DNA of 64,000 nucleotides from Euborellia annulipes (Eukaryota; Arthropoda; Insecta; Dermaptera; Anisolabididae), in assembly GCA_023213315.1 (NCBI GenBank), contig JAKCPI010004383.1, positions 95,497 to 159,496 of the forward strand, in the 5' to 3' direction. A model generated the notes under the pieces. It saw nothing but the letters and a program-made list of their open reading frames with translations, searched no databases and was not told the DNA's origin. Below, piece after piece: positions 20,607 through 31,951 of the stretch. Numbering within the stretch: the first letter of the stretch is position 1; each line of letters opens with the position of its first letter. Made by a program: the position numbers and the translations under genes.

Positions 20607-20944
20607 TACTTTCTCTTACCTATATATGTAATATATATAGAGAAAGTATTGAGTTCATTTCAAAGATTCTTTGTCGAGATTTTGATGGATATACCCGTTT
20701 TGACTCAAAACTTTTGAGGTCCCTTGAGTCCAAAAAAGTAGTTTCGGCAACATGGTCTGTCTGTCTGTGAACAAAATATCTCAAGAACGAAAAGAGCTAC
20801 GAGGTGAAATTTTATATTTTAGTTAGAAACCCCTCTGAGATGTAACATGAAGCTTTTGAACAAAATCGGCCAAAAACTTCCATTAGTACCAAAACTAAGA
20901 GAAAGTTGAGTGCTGTGTGATCATTCCCACCAGATTTTTTTTTT
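20607..20944 (+). mobile_element. Family X, internally deleted
   Basis: 5' hairpin (CTTTCTCTTACC...TATAGAGAAAG), GTCGAGATTTTGATGG, GTCTGTCTGTCTGTG and the AAGCTTTTGAACAAAATCGG block are present; the sequence then jumps to the 3' palindrome remnant (AAGAGAAAGTTGAGTGCTG) ending CCCACCAGATTTT. The central 300 bp are missing. Confidence 0.8.
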
Positions 20945-21873
20945 AATTTTTTGATTCACTTCGGCCAAAGAGATCTACTATGTAGCTCGACCAAAGTATT
21001 CTCTTTTATAGCTAATAATAAGTTATATACAGTATAAAAGAAAAAAATTTTAAAATAAAATGTTGGTGTCGAATATATCTGCCACATGCACCCGGTATCT
21101 CTACCTAAAAATGACAAAACTGATTTATATATCAAATCATAAAACTTCTCTTTGAAAATACATTTATTAAAGGACCGAATTTCTAATTAATGTCCAAATT
21201 CTTATTGAAAAATGAATTTACAATACTAAATAAACTTTTATTTTTTACCATAATAACCCTTTCGTATAATATTTTTTAAAAATTTCAACCCTTCCATACC
21301 GTCATTGAAAATCTTTACTCGTCCTCTGTTCTTTGGTCTATTCATAAATTTGTCAAAAAAATTTTTAAACCCTTAAAAAAGCCTTTTTAAGCACATGTTC
21401 ACTTTTCCTTTTCAAATAATAATATATAACATAAAATAAACAAATAAAAATTCACTTCTGGCACCTAATAAATCTAGTGTTGCTATTAACAATGTATAAT
21501 GTATAAAAGAATGAAAAAAAATATTGTCCGAATATTTATTTAAGAAAAAAAAAAAATTGATAGGCATATCTCCCTTTAAACGTTTAAACTAATAAATTAT
21601 TCGGAAGCCAGATCTCCTGTTTTATTTTAATTTAAACAAAGCTTCGAATTCCAATTCAACCTATTTCCTACATTTGAAGAGATTTTTTAAAATAATGTGG
21701 TACTTTTTAAATTGCTACCTAATGGGTGAATCGTTTACAACATAGGGAAAAAAAGGGGCAAGATTGGATCATTAAAATCAGTCAGTTTATACTGTAGATA
21801 ATGTAACCTTTCTATTAAATTCTTCCCTTTGCTTTTAATGAATACTAACCATCTACATTTTGATTCTAATTAT
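20945..21873. other. AT-rich intergenic DNA
   Basis: No supported feature. Confidence 0.45.
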
Positions 21874-21985
21874 AAAAATCTGGTGTGTCTGGTTGCACAG
21901 CACACAAATTTCTCTTGACTTTCGTAAGTGTGCTTCACACACCAGATTTATTGTCCCGAGATATATTTGCTTTCCCATAGGACCT
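21874..21985 (-). mobile_element. Family X 3' palindrome remnant
   Basis: AAAAATCTGGTGTGTCTGG, a hairpin with GCACAGCACACAAATTTCTC, and CACACCAGATTTATTGTCCC; the rest of X is lost. Confidence 0.75.
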
Positions 21986-22492
21986 TCTAAACTTGCATTT
22001 TAAATGTTAATTAACTGCTTGAAATAAACTATAGTTATTTTTCAAAATTGTAATCTCATATTTGGATATTTTATATACAATAAGTCTAATCTCAACAGGC
22101 ATCTTCTCAGTTCCCGCAGTTGAGTTTCCCCTTTATGCTTCTCCTTTTGTTTTTATTTTCTTCCTGGCTGCATGTGACTATTGGTCATTATAGGTCTTTG
22201 GACCTTATGCACCCATTCAAAAAAAAAAAAAATAGAGAATCCTAAATAAATACAAAATTTCAAAGAATAGGAAAATTTTTTTAAATGTGTAAAAATCGAA
22301 ATTAACATGCAAGTCCCCATAGGGATTAAACATTGACTCTATGGAAGGAAGAGCCGGAAAGTGATTTGAAAAATCTGAAATACATCAGTAAAATCTCGGC
22401 ATCGAAAAAATACAAGAGTAAAGTGTACTTCAAACAATTTTTACGATAAATTTTACGGATATACTTTTTAAAGAGCATCTAAAAAATAGTTG

Positions 22493-22688
22493 TTTTTTTT
22501 TTTTAATTTAATTAAGCTATTTTTCGGCATCGAAGGCCATTTAGACCCCATCCTTATTTATTTGAATTGATTTGTAGCAAATTCAATTTAAATAAATAAT
22601 GTCACCTGGGACGGGATGCGAACCCGAGACCCTTGGTATAAAAGACCATAACTAACCACAGCTAACCCCTACACCAAGGCTCGAGGGC
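22493..22688 (-). mobile_element. SINE class B with target duplication
   Basis: Minus strand: head GGTGTAGGGGTTAGC, B box GGGTTCGCATCCCG, a TTGAATTTGCTACAAATC spacer, TAAATGGCCTTCGATGCCG, then an A tail (T run on the plus strand). AAAAAATAGTTG flanks both sides (about 22481-22492 and 22691-22702). The cleanest class B copy here. Confidence 0.88.
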
Positions 22689-22732
22689 TAAAAAAATAGT
22701 TGATTTATATAAAGAATTTAAATCTAAGGCTG

Positions 22733-22845
22733 AACGCACATCAATTGAGCAAATCGTTTTGCTCAATGCCAACGCACACCGATGAGGCAAAATGTTTTCC
22801 CATTGAACAAAATGTTTTGCCATTCAGCAAAATGTTAAACATTTT
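22733..22845. repeat. GCAAAATGTTTTGC-rich short block
   Basis: Four imperfect copies of a palindromic GCAAAATGTTTTGC-like motif (GAGCAAATCGTTTTGCTC, GGCAAAATGTTTTCCC, GAACAAAATGTTTTGCC, CAGCAAAATGTT) with CGCACAC/CGCACAT spacers, inside X. Possibly part of a small insertion; origin unknown. Confidence 0.6.
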
Positions 22846-23199
22846 AAAGAGCATCTAAAAAAACTGAAAAAAATACATCAATAAAGTACTAGTACATTTT
22901 GGCCGATTTTGTTTAAAAGCTTATTTTCAAGACTTAGGGGAGTGCCTAACTTAAATATAAAATTTCAACTTCGTAACTCATTTCCTTCATGCTTAAAAAT
23001 GTCCACACACACAGAGCAATTTGCGGAACTCCCTATTTTGAACTCAGGGGACCTCAAAACGTGTATCACCATCAAAATCTCGTAATCGAATTTTTAGCAT
23101 GATCGCAATACTTTCTCTCTCTATTTATTTCATATATAGGGTAAGAGAAAGTAAAAATCGACGAATAGATTCAATCAATGAAAAATATTCAGGAGAGTT

Positions 23200-23744
23200 T
23201 TTTTTTTTTTTTATAAAACATTCACACTTTTTTCTCATTCACATTCACACTCACACAAACATTCACCCTGTCTTTTCGGCATCTCAGGCCATATAAGACA
23301 TTTACGATAACCGTTATTGATTTTAATATACATATATGGGGTCCAGGCATTCTTATTTAAGCTTTTTTTTTTTTTTTTTTTCATTCACACTCACACTCAC
23401 ACACACATTCACACAGTCTTTTCGACAACTTAGGCCATTTAAGACTTTGACGATAACCGTTGTAATATAATATTATCTATTATGGGTTCAGGCATTTCTA
23501 TTTAAGCCATCTGGTATCCAGATGGCTTAAATAAAATCATCGGACTGCCTGGGTCCGAACCCGCGGCGTTTGGTATAGGAGGTAGGCACGCTACCTACTA
23601 CGCCACACCCGGGGGCTCTTATTTAAGCTCTTTGGTATCCAATTGGCTTAAATAAAATCATCGGACTGCCTGGGGTCTGAATCCGCGAAGTTTGGTATAC
23701 GAGGTTAGCATAGCACGCTAACCTCTACACCAAGCCCCGAGGGC
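23200..23744 (-). mobile_element. SINE class A (outer), interrupted by a second SINE
   Basis: Outer copy: T run, CATTCACACTC tract, CTCAGGCCATATAAGAC, AACCGTTATTG, break at 23363, resuming at 23617 with the TTAAGC hairpin half, B-box region and head CACCAAGCCCC. ATTCAGGAGAGTT flanks it at 23187-23199 and 23745-23757 (13-bp target duplication). Confidence 0.88.
23364..23616 (-). mobile_element. SINE class A (inner), nested in the outer copy
   Basis: Full-length: T run, CACTCACAC tract, CTTAGGCCATTTAAGAC, hairpin TTAAGCCATCTGG/CCAGATGGCTTAA, B box GGGTTCGGACCC (reverse) and head. The host-SINE sequence TCTTATTTAAGCT is duplicated at 23351-23363 and 23617-23629, so it is younger than the outer copy. 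Confidence 0.92.
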
Positions 23745-23757
23745 ATTCAGGAGAGTT

Positions 23758-24294
23758 AATATTAAAGAAAACACTAATCCGTTTTATTTTGCATTGATTT
23801 TAATGTAGGAAAATAATCACGATCATTGTTAAGATATTTTAAAGAGTTCGTTTTTCTTTCCCAAAGTATTGGAAGATTAGGGTGAGTTGGAACTCCCAAT
23901 ATGTTTTTATTTTTAATTCTGAAATTTGCATTTATAATGTTTTTAGGGTGCGGTCGGAATCGAGTTGGTTTATTCGAATGATTTCATATAATCATCATTC
24001 GTCGACGAAATCGACTCCTATCAATTCCACCCTGACTACATACTTAGGCGGCGATATCGATCGATTAGTTTATTTAAAATCATCCAATTGTAATTAATAT
24101 GCAAAATCGGTTGAAAAGGTCTGTCGGGCTGATCGAATCAGTTCTGTCCGCATACATCCTTCTATTTATTTACTTACTATTTACCTCTAACCTTTTGACC
24201 ACGATGTGGGTAGATCAAATTTTATTAATTAGAACAAAAATCAAATTTCCTTTCTTTGAACTCTTGTAGTACTTTTACGGATAAAAAAGATCTA
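23758..24294. other. AT-rich DNA with one moderate-GC patch
   Basis: About 23880-24080 reads as a 71-codon frame with a serine-rich end and includes GATATCGATCGAT. No homology is recognised, so I do not call it a gene. Confidence 0.35.
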
Positions 24295-24762
24295 AAATAT
24301 CTGGTGTGACTGGTCGCACAGCACACAACTTTCTCAAACCAAAGCTAAAAAAAAAAATTGATTTTTGAATTTTAATCAAAATCGTTGGAGCAAATTTTGA
24401 TAAAATCGAAAAAAGTGAAAAAGTACATCAGTAAAGTACTAGTCCCTTTGAGTCGTTTTTGATTAAAAGTTCATTTTCACGCTCCAGGGGGTTGTCTAAC
24501 TTAAATATAAAATGTCAACTTCGTAGCTCAATTCCTTCATGCTCAAAATTGAACACACACTTAGACAAACAGACAGGCGGACAAACAGACCATGTTGCGA
24601 AACATTTTTTTTTTTATACAGGAGACCTCGAAACGTGTATATCCATCAAAATCCCCACATCGAATTTTTAACATGAATCCAATACTTTCTCTCTATATAG
24701 GCCTATATATATTGTATATATTAACATATAGAGGTTAACATATATAGGGGTAAGAGAAAGTA
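24295..24762 (-). mobile_element. Family X, internally deleted
   Basis: ATCTGGTGTGACTGGTCGCA end, loss of the TTGCCATGG part, then CAGTAAAGTACTAGT, the CAGACAGGCGG tract, GACCTCGAAACGTG, and the 5' hairpin ending GGGTAAGAGAAAGTA. Confidence 0.8.
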
Positions 24763-24949
24763 AATTCTATGTTCTTTAATAAATTCATATGAAAGGCACC
24801 TGATTTTCATTTTATTATTTTTTAAATACTATCAAATTATTGTAATTTTTTTTATATTATATATTAGAAACCCACCTCTACCATTTTGATAACAAAAACA
24901 AACACTCAAGTATTTTTCAGCCCTGATAAATGGTGGCCAGAGATGCTTA

Positions 24950-25260
24950 ATAAATATATAATGTCCTTTTATCTCGTCAGGGTCGGTCTGTTTAAAAGGG
25001 TCGTCAATTTTTAACGCTGTTTCATTTCAAGGGCCGTTGTGAAAGAGAGAATTATTTATCGAAAGACCACTTGGCCAAACTTAAAGGGGGAGGCATGGGT
25101 GAAAAGAGAGGGATGTTCCTTCTTTTTCTTCTTCGAATCAACCCCACCTAAAAAGTCTTTTTGTCGATTTTAAATTCATCACTTGGCTGCTATTGTTATG
25201 TATATCAAGGCATCCTTGCCCTTTGAAATTTCTTGACTTTACCACTTGAGCTTTTAACCA
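24950..25260. other. Higher-GC unique island
   Basis: GGTCGGTCTGTTTAAAAGGG and CCACTTGGCC lie in sequence matching none of the window's repeats; no frame stays open over it. Candidate conserved non-coding element. Confidence 0.3.
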
Positions 25261-25428
25261 GCTCATTTAATGTCCTTTTTGATTCTAATTTTCTAAATAT
25301 TAATCTAAGTTTTCCAATAAGAATAAATGTCATAATTAATTTATAACAATATTTGGAAATGCTGATACAAATTCTTGACTATTTATTAATCTATATATTT
25401 GTTTTGTTAGTTAGGATACCGTATGAAA

Positions 25429-26575
25429 GTGAGTTCTATCTATCTGGTTTGATCATATATATATCTGTCTGTATATATTCTATCTGTCTGTATATATATG
25501 TCTGTCATCTTAAAATGCTTAATTTCTTAATTGAGTGTTAAATCGCTTTGGTTATTCAGATTGACTCGACGTTTCGGCTCTCCTTTTGTAGCCATTTTTA
25601 AGAGTGTTGGGTTGTTAGCAAGTTCTGATGATGCAGGAGGCGGTTTATACTCGAGGTTTTAGTCTCAGATTTGCATAGGAAGAAGTTGGTTGTGTTTATA
25701 TTCTGTTTGGGTTGACGTTAATGCATCAATCTGCCTACTATATATATATATATATAAGCTATATTATTTAATAATAATTTTTATTTCAGACCAAATCGCT
25801 TTTGATCTAATAAATATTGTTTGTTCATCATTAAGTTGATCGAATTCTCCTCCTTTAATTTAGTCTAAAGGATGTTTGAAAACCAATGCCGGATGCTCAG
25901 AAGCAAACATAGTAAATAGTAGTTCCTTTTGTCTTTGATTTTTCTAATTCTATTCGCCAAAGAAAGAAGCAAGAGGGAGTGGGGGGGGGGGGGGTGATCG
26001 AATTCTCCTCCTTTAATTTAGTCTAAAATGTTTAATTAATGCCGGATTCTCAAAGCAAAGCATTAGTAAATAGTAGTTCACTTTTTGTCATTTGGAATTT
26101 TTTTCTAGATCTCTATTCATTGCCATTAAATGATTAATATCTACTAGGTCAAATTATTTAAATTATTCTCAAAATTAAAGAAAAATTCTTTAATAAAAGA
26201 TAGAGTAATTTTAAAAAAATATTGCCATAGCAAGGAGGATATAATTTTACCTATTATACTTTTAATTTTGTTTTGGATTATAATACATTTATTCAATTCG
26301 GGCTTACACGTCCAAAATATAATATGTGTGTGTACAATAAGTGTCGAAGTTAATTTATGTTTCTAAAGCCATGTAATTTTCTATGTGATTAATTCATTGT
26401 TTTTTTTTTTTTTTTTTTAATATTAAAAATATTTAATGGAAATTTTCTTGGAACAAACCTTGGAAATAAACCTTCCAAAAAAGAATTTCATTATCTTTTA
26501 AAAAAACAATGAAATAATCACATGGAAAGATCTATTATCCTCTTGCTATTTCAATAATTTTTTTTAAGTTACTTT
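25429..26575. repeat. Duplicated 1.1-kb segment, copy 1
   Basis: From GTGAGTTCTATCTATCTG to GCTATTTCAATAATTTTT it matches 28794-29900 in order and orientation. Differences are an internal re-duplication of TTGATCGAATTCTCCTCC (about 25835 and 25995), a poly-G run (25980) and loss of about 160 bp near 26535. It carries a degenerate hammerhead (25563-25606) and a decayed CAGTGAGGG-type MITE (about 26334-26532). It ends against a truncated X copy. Confidence 0.88.
25563..25606 (-). ncRNA. Hammerhead-like motif, mutated core
   Basis: Minus strand: CACTC pairs with GAGT across GUC|; stem II GGCT...AGCC; CGAAACGTC intact; but CTGANGA reads TTAAAAA. Catalysis unlikely. Confidence 0.35.
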
Positions 26576-26579
26576 AAGA

Positions 26580-27070
26580 AGTCCCCTGAATCCAAAAAAG
26601 TGATTTTCGCGACATGGTCTGTCTGACTGTGTGTTTGTCTGTGTTCAATTTTAAGCATTAAGGAATTGAGTTATGTGGCTGAAATTTTATATTTAAATTA
26701 GGCACCCCTCTGGAGCGTCAAAATAATCTTTTAAACAAAATCGACCAAAAACGTACTACTTTACAAATGTACTTTTTCAGTTTTTTTCGATTTTCTCAAA
26801 ATTCGCTTCAACGATTTTGATTAAAATTCAAAAATCAATTATTTTTTCGATTCTCTTTCAAATGTATATTATCATTTTGCTCTCAACATTGTTTGAAGCA
26901 CACTTTACTCTTGTATTTCATAGAAAAAGGAGAAATGGTTGTCATGGTAACAAAATATAAATATTTTCCCAACCTTATAAATTTTACATCTTAAATTCTA
27001 ATATATAGGCGGAAACTAAACATATCTCGACACAAATAATCTCATGTGACCAGTCACACCAGATTTTTTA
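26580..27070 (+). mobile_element. Family X lacking the 5' hairpin
   Basis: Begins at GTCCCCTGAATCCAAAAAAG, runs through the GTCTGTC tract, ATTTTGATTAAAATTC, TTGTCATGG, and ends ACCAGTCACACCAGATT. The terminal palindrome is shortened. Confidence 0.82.
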
Positions 27071-27140
27071 TTGTGATTATATGAACTTCCCTCCTAAAAA
27101 TTAAATAAAAGAAAATTTATTTTTTTTAAAACTTTATCCT

Positions 27141-27794
27141 AAAATCTGGTGTGACTGTCGCCAGCACACAACTTTCTCTTACCTTCGGTAATCGAAAGTT
27201 GTGTTCTGTGCTTGTCACACCAGATTTTTGTGTCGACTATATTTAGTTTCCGCCAATATATTAGAATTAAAGATGTCAAATTTATAAACATGGGAAAATA
27301 TTTATATTTTGTAACCATGACAACCATTTCTCCTATCTTTCCTATGAAGCACAAGAGTAAAGTGTGCTTCAAACAATTTTGAGAGCAAAACGAGAATATA
27401 CATTTTAAAGAGCATCTAAAAATAATTGATTTTTGAATTTTAATCAAAATCGTTAGAGCGAATTTTGAGAAAATCGAAAAAAACTGAAAAAGTACATCAG
27501 TAAAGTACTAGTACTCTTTGGCCGATTTTGATTAAAAGCTTATTTTTCCGGCCCCGGGGGGTGTTTAACTTAAATATAAAATTTCAACCTCCTAGCTCAA
27601 TTCCTTCATGCTTAAAATTGAACACACACACACAAGACACCACGCACAGACAGACCATGTCGCGAAAATCACTTTTTTGGATTCAGGGGACCTCAAAACG
27701 TGAAGATCCATCAAAATCTCGACATCGAATTTTTGACATGAATCCAATACTTTCTCTCTATATATTAACATATATATAGAGTTAAGAGAAAGTA
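27141..27794 (-). mobile_element. Family X, near full length
   Basis: AAAATCTGGTGTGACTG palindrome (to about 27231), body, ACACACAC tract (about 27622-27636), GGGGACCTCAAAACGTG, and 5' hairpin TACTTTCTCTC...AAGAGAAAGTA. Opposite in orientation to the copy just upstream (26580-27070), giving an outward palindrome-to-palindrome pair about 70 bp apart. Confidence 0.85.
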
Positions 27795-28439
27795 AAAAGA
27801 ATAAAAACTCTTAAAAAAATAATAATAATAATAATAATAATAAAATAATTATTTATGAAAAAGATTTAAAATTAATAATCTAAAGGAATGAATAAAAAAT
27901 AAATAATAATAATTAATTACTCTGCTAACCTCACGATCAAAGAGTATACTAATGTCTACTCTGACTCTTATACTCTTTGCTCACTTCAGTTTTATTCTCT
28001 ATGTGCGGTATAAAATTTACAAAGAAATATTTATTTTTAGTTTTAATTTTAAAAAAGCTATTCGTTTTCTAAATTAAGTGTTATTAAAAACATATTCAAT
28101 GTGTGTGATATAGTGAATACTCAAAAAGTGAATATAAGCTTATTTATATACTTAAATATTATAATTATATTATCAGTCAGAAAAGACTTGTTCATCCCTT
28201 TTGATTATTATTCATTTATTTGATACAAATTATTATAAAAACATTCATATTCAAATATAAGATATTATTTTTACATAAAAAATATATATATTTTATATTT
28301 GAATGTTAATTTTATTTAAATGTCATAAAAGGTTAGGTTTGATTTTTATGTAAAAAAAAGGGATATCAATTCTTTCTTATCTGATGATATTTTTATTTTA
28401 TTATAATTATATAAATATGAGTGTAACTGTGCTAATTTG
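27795..28439. other. AT-rich DNA with AAT microsatellite
   Basis: An AAT repeat at about 27818-27846 and a small hairpin AAAGAGTAT/ATACTCTTT (27937-27978). Nothing else supported. Confidence 0.5.
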
Positions 28440-28538
28440 TATCATCATCCTTCAACGAGAATAATCGGGGTCCTTCAGAATAAGGTGGAAGCAGATAGCC
28501 TGGTCCCAACTTTGGCCTGGACCTACCATTTTTCTCTG
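28440..28538 (+). other. Exon-like segment with consensus splice donor
   Basis: A moderate-GC stretch in very AT-rich flanks ends CTCTG|GTGAGTTG (GT at 28539), a strong U1 donor match. I see no acceptor and no long frame, so it could be a 5' non-coding exon or chance. No homology is recognised. Confidence 0.25.
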
Positions 28539-28765
28539 GTGAGTTGTCTTATATATATTTAATTTTAGTAAATATATTCAAAGATAATTTTTATAATTAT
28601 CTATCTATTTGTTTTGATATATTTTAAAACAATATTTTTCTATATTATTCCATTTCATCAAGGAAAGGTTGCAAAAACAGAGACTGGCTGCCAAATTTTT
28701 CAATATTTTATTTAAATATTTAAGAAAGATTTGGCTGCCACTATCCGTTCCATATTTAATTTCAT

Positions 28766-28797
<32 letters not shown>

Positions 28798-28888
28798 GTT
28801 CTATCTATCTGATTTGATCATATCTGTCTGTCATCTTAAAATGCTTAATTTCTTAATAGAGTGTTAAATCGCGTTGGTTGTTCAGATT

Positions 28889-28932
28889 GACTCGACGTTT
28901 CGGCTCTCCTTTTGTAGCCATTTTCAAGAGTG
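28889..28932 (-). ncRNA. Hammerhead-like motif, mutated core
   Basis: Same element as at 25563: ACTC/GAGT stem I, GGCT/AGCC stem II, CGAAACGTC kept, with TTGAAAA in place of CTGANGA. Two core changes. Confidence 0.38.
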
Positions 28933-29493
28933 TTTGGTTATCAAGTTCTGATGATGCAGGAGGCGGTTTATACTCGAGGTTTTAGTCTCAGATTTGCATA
29001 GGAAAAAGTTGGTTGTGTTTATATTCTGTTTGGGTTGACGTTAATGCCTCAATCTGCCTTATATATATATACATATAAGCTTATTATTTAATAATAATTT
29101 TTATTTCAGACAAATCGCTTTTGATCTAATAATATTGTTTGTTCATCATTAAGTTGATCGAATTCTCCTCCTTTAATTTAGTCTAAAATGTTTAATTAAT
29201 GCCGGATTCTCAAAGCAAAGCATTAGTGAAGTAGTTCACTTTTTGTCATTTGAAATTTTTTTTTAGATCTCTATTCATTGCCATTAAATGATTAATAAAC
29301 TACTAGATTAAATTATTTAAATTATTCTCAAAATTAAAGAAAAATTCTCTAATAAAAGATGGAGTAATTTTAAAAAATTATTGCCATAGCAAGGAGGATA
29401 TAATTTTGCCTATTATACTTTTAATTTTGTTTTGCATTATAATAAATTTATTCAATTCTGGCTTACACGTCCAAAATAAAATATGTGTGTGTA

Positions 29494-29723
29494 CAATAAG
29501 TGTCGAAGTTAATTTATGTTTCTAAAGCCATGTAATTTACTATGTGATTAATTCATTGTTTTTTTTTTTTTTTTTTTTTTTTAATATTAAAAATATTTAA
29601 TGGAAATTTTCTTGGAACAAACCTTGGAAATAAACCTTCCAAAAAAGAATTTCATTATCTTTTAAAAAAACAATGAAATAATCACATGGAGAGATCTATT
29701 GGCTGGGACTTTGGCTCACCCAG
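29494..29723. mobile_element. Diverged Tc1/mariner-type MITE
   Basis: TA-flanked (29492-29493 and 29724-29725). Sub-ends TGTGATTAATTCATTG and CAATGAAATAATCACA match the 16031 and 36514 family; outer ends are strongly diverged (CAATAAGTGTCGAAG and CTGGGTGAGCC reversed). Confidence 0.6.
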
Positions 29724-30034
29724 TACCCTTTATCCAGAAACATACAGGTATATATACGTATGGTTGTTTCCCAACCATTGCGATGGGATAATGAAAATTC
29801 ATTCACAGTTACAAAATTCAAATGATATTGAAATTAATAAATATTATATTCAAAGACTATCTATCCTCTTGCTATTTCAATAATTTTTTAAATTACTTTA
29901 TCTTTTATTGATGTTATTAAAGAATTTTTTTTTAATTTTGAAAATAATTTAAATCATTTGGTCTAGTAGTTATTTATCTTTTAATGCCATAACACAACAA
30001 ATTTCTCTGAACCAACTGGAATCAACTTGTATAT

Positions 30035-30370
30035 ATATATATAATTGTCAATTCTCTGTTCGTACCAAAATATCTCAGAAACTATAAGTGCGAGAGCCAT
30101 GAAATTTTTTTTTTGTTTTGTAGAGTATCTTACAGGCGGAGGGGGAGAGGGGGAGGACAGGAATATAATTTCGTCCCGTAAATCGCATCGTTATCCCCAC
30201 TTTGTGCGGTTTTCTAAAAACGCTTGACCAAATTAGAACAAATGGAGCAATATTTTTTTTTTTAAATTTATATGGTCCACGGCTTGGGACCTTGAAATAA
30301 GCCATTTAGCGACTAAGGGGGCCGAGGGGGGACTTGGGCCTAGTAGAAGTATTTGTGGAGACTATAAAAT
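30035..30370. repeat. Low-copy repeat with ATCTCAGAAACTATAAG module
   Basis: CCAAAATATCTCAGAAACTA followed by a GAGAGCCATGAAATTTT block has the 'ATATCTCAAGAACG ... TTGAAATTTT' layout of family X and other invertebrate repeats. Contains a GGCGGAGGGGGAGAGGGGG run. Not assigned to a class. Confidence 0.35.
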
Positions 30371-30529
30371 TGAATAGCAAATAGATAAATAAGCTGTATT
30401 TATTTTCGGCTCACAGTATATATTAACTTCCTTTGTATCTTTAACCATCATTTATATATTGATAGAGAACATATAGGTTATGTTTATGTATTTTTATCTA
30501 TATAAGATGAATCAGCATTTTTTTTTCTG

Positions 30530-30900
30530 AATACAAAAAGTTCTCCTCCCTACCTTCGAAACTATTATCGCCCTTAAACGATTGTCTTTGAGAGGCAAAA
30601 GAGCCGCAATAATGTTCCATATATTATTTAATATTTTTTTGCTCGCAGCTCGATAACAATATGTATTTAAATTGTCTTTGACAGCGAGGTGAGGGCTGTA
30701 ATAAATCGTGACCCGAAGGGCCTGCAGGTACAATAGTGACTTCATCTCAACCCATACCTTTCATATTTGGGATTATAAATAAGAGATCTGGGGCCCACAC
30801 ACGAGGGGTTTAAAAACGAAAGCGAATGCCTTCCAGGTTCATTTCAGAACCAGGCGGGATCATCTCCAATTAGAACTTCGATTTATATCTTTTCGCATCT
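30530..30900. other. Higher-GC unique island
   Basis: Includes GGCCTGCAGGTACAATAG, GATAACAATATG and CAGGCGGGATCATCTCC, with no match to the window's repeats. A 77-codon minus frame (30512-30745) is open but not recognised. Candidate regulatory element or exon. Confidence 0.3.
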
Positions 30901-31627
30901 AATCTAAACCAAAGATTTAATAGTTTAATTGATCTTATCGAAACCAATTATCTTGTTAGGAGATTGAATTGATTAAGGAACATCCTTTTACTGCTTATAT
31001 TTTAATTAGATAATTTTGAATGTTTGCATATATAAAAAAAAATTTTTGCCCGTTGGCAGACAGAGTTCCTTATTAAATCTTCACTAATTACCGAATATCT
31101 TCGGATATTAACTATCACAAAAGTCTAAAATCTCAAAATATTCCTCTTTTTAAAGTGGAGTTATAACAATATTGTGAGCGGATTGGAGTAGTGACATTTC
31201 GGTTCATGAGTTAAAATATATCTAAAATCAAGTATAAAAAATTATCCAACTCTTAGATAAGTCAATGAATTCCATTAAGTAGAAAATAAAAATAGAAAAG
31301 AGAGATTTTCTCTTAAGGCGTAAAAAATTGAAAAAGTATTTTTAGACAAAGCTTGAAACAAATCATATGGTGCTGAGATAGTTTATACTTGTTAACTAAA
31401 AAATTACTGTTTGGCTTATAAATTTAATTTTTTTTTCTAATGATTGCCCACTTGTTAGCTTGGAAAATTTACCTCTTCCTTAAAAAAAAAAATTGAGTGT
31501 AATTAATAATTTTGATATTTTTTTTGTCATTTTGTGACCCCAGCTCGTTACGCTACCCGCTTTTGGAGAAACCCGTGAAATGATCAGATCCAATTCTTCT
31601 CATTTCTCTCATACTTTGCATTTTTTA

Positions 31628-31795
31628 ACTTCCTCTTACCTATAGGTTACCTATATGTTAATTTATAGAAAGTATTACCTTAATGTAGAAAATTCCATGT
31701 CGAGATTATGATGGAAATACACGTTTGAGCCCCTCTGGATCTAAAAAAATCCCACAAAATAGTCGCTCTGTCTCTCTTTCTGTATTTCCATTAAG
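31628..31795 (+). mobile_element. Family X 5' fragment
   Basis: TTCCTCTTACCTATAGG hairpin half, AGAAAGTATTACC, CATGTCGAGATTATGATGG, CACGTTTGAGCCCCTC and a CTCTGTCTCTC tract, then the match ends. Confidence 0.7.
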
Positions 31796-31951
31796 CCGAA
31801 AGATCTTAATTCCTCCCTTCCAATGTTTTGAAATATTTTCTCATTCAATAGATAGGTAATTAGGGTATTTAGGCTATAATTTTGTTCTCATTTTTTACTT
31901 TTTACTTACTTTTATTTAGAGATTTTGTTTGAACAAATATGATATTAAACG

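Larger units (their letters stand above)
22325..23153 (-). mobile_element. Family X with SINE and an extra block inserted
   Basis: Minus-strand X from about 22325 to the 5' hairpin (AATACTTTCTCTCTC ... GGTAAGAGAAAGTA, ending 23153). A class B SINE sits at 22493-22688 and a GCAAAATGTTTT-rich block at about 22733-22845. The 3' palindrome is missing. Confidence 0.75.
28794..29900. repeat. Duplicated 1.1-kb segment, copy 2
   Basis: The partner of 25429-26575, preceded by a TA microsatellite (about 28766-28793). It keeps the right end of the MITE (29494-29723) that copy 1 lost, so copy 2 is the more complete. Confidence 0.88.

Noticed and set aside
27139..27447. 102-codon minus-strand frame, and similar frames in other X copies
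   Set aside because: These frames are chance openings in the X 3' region; they carry frame-breaking differences between copies and no recognised domain.
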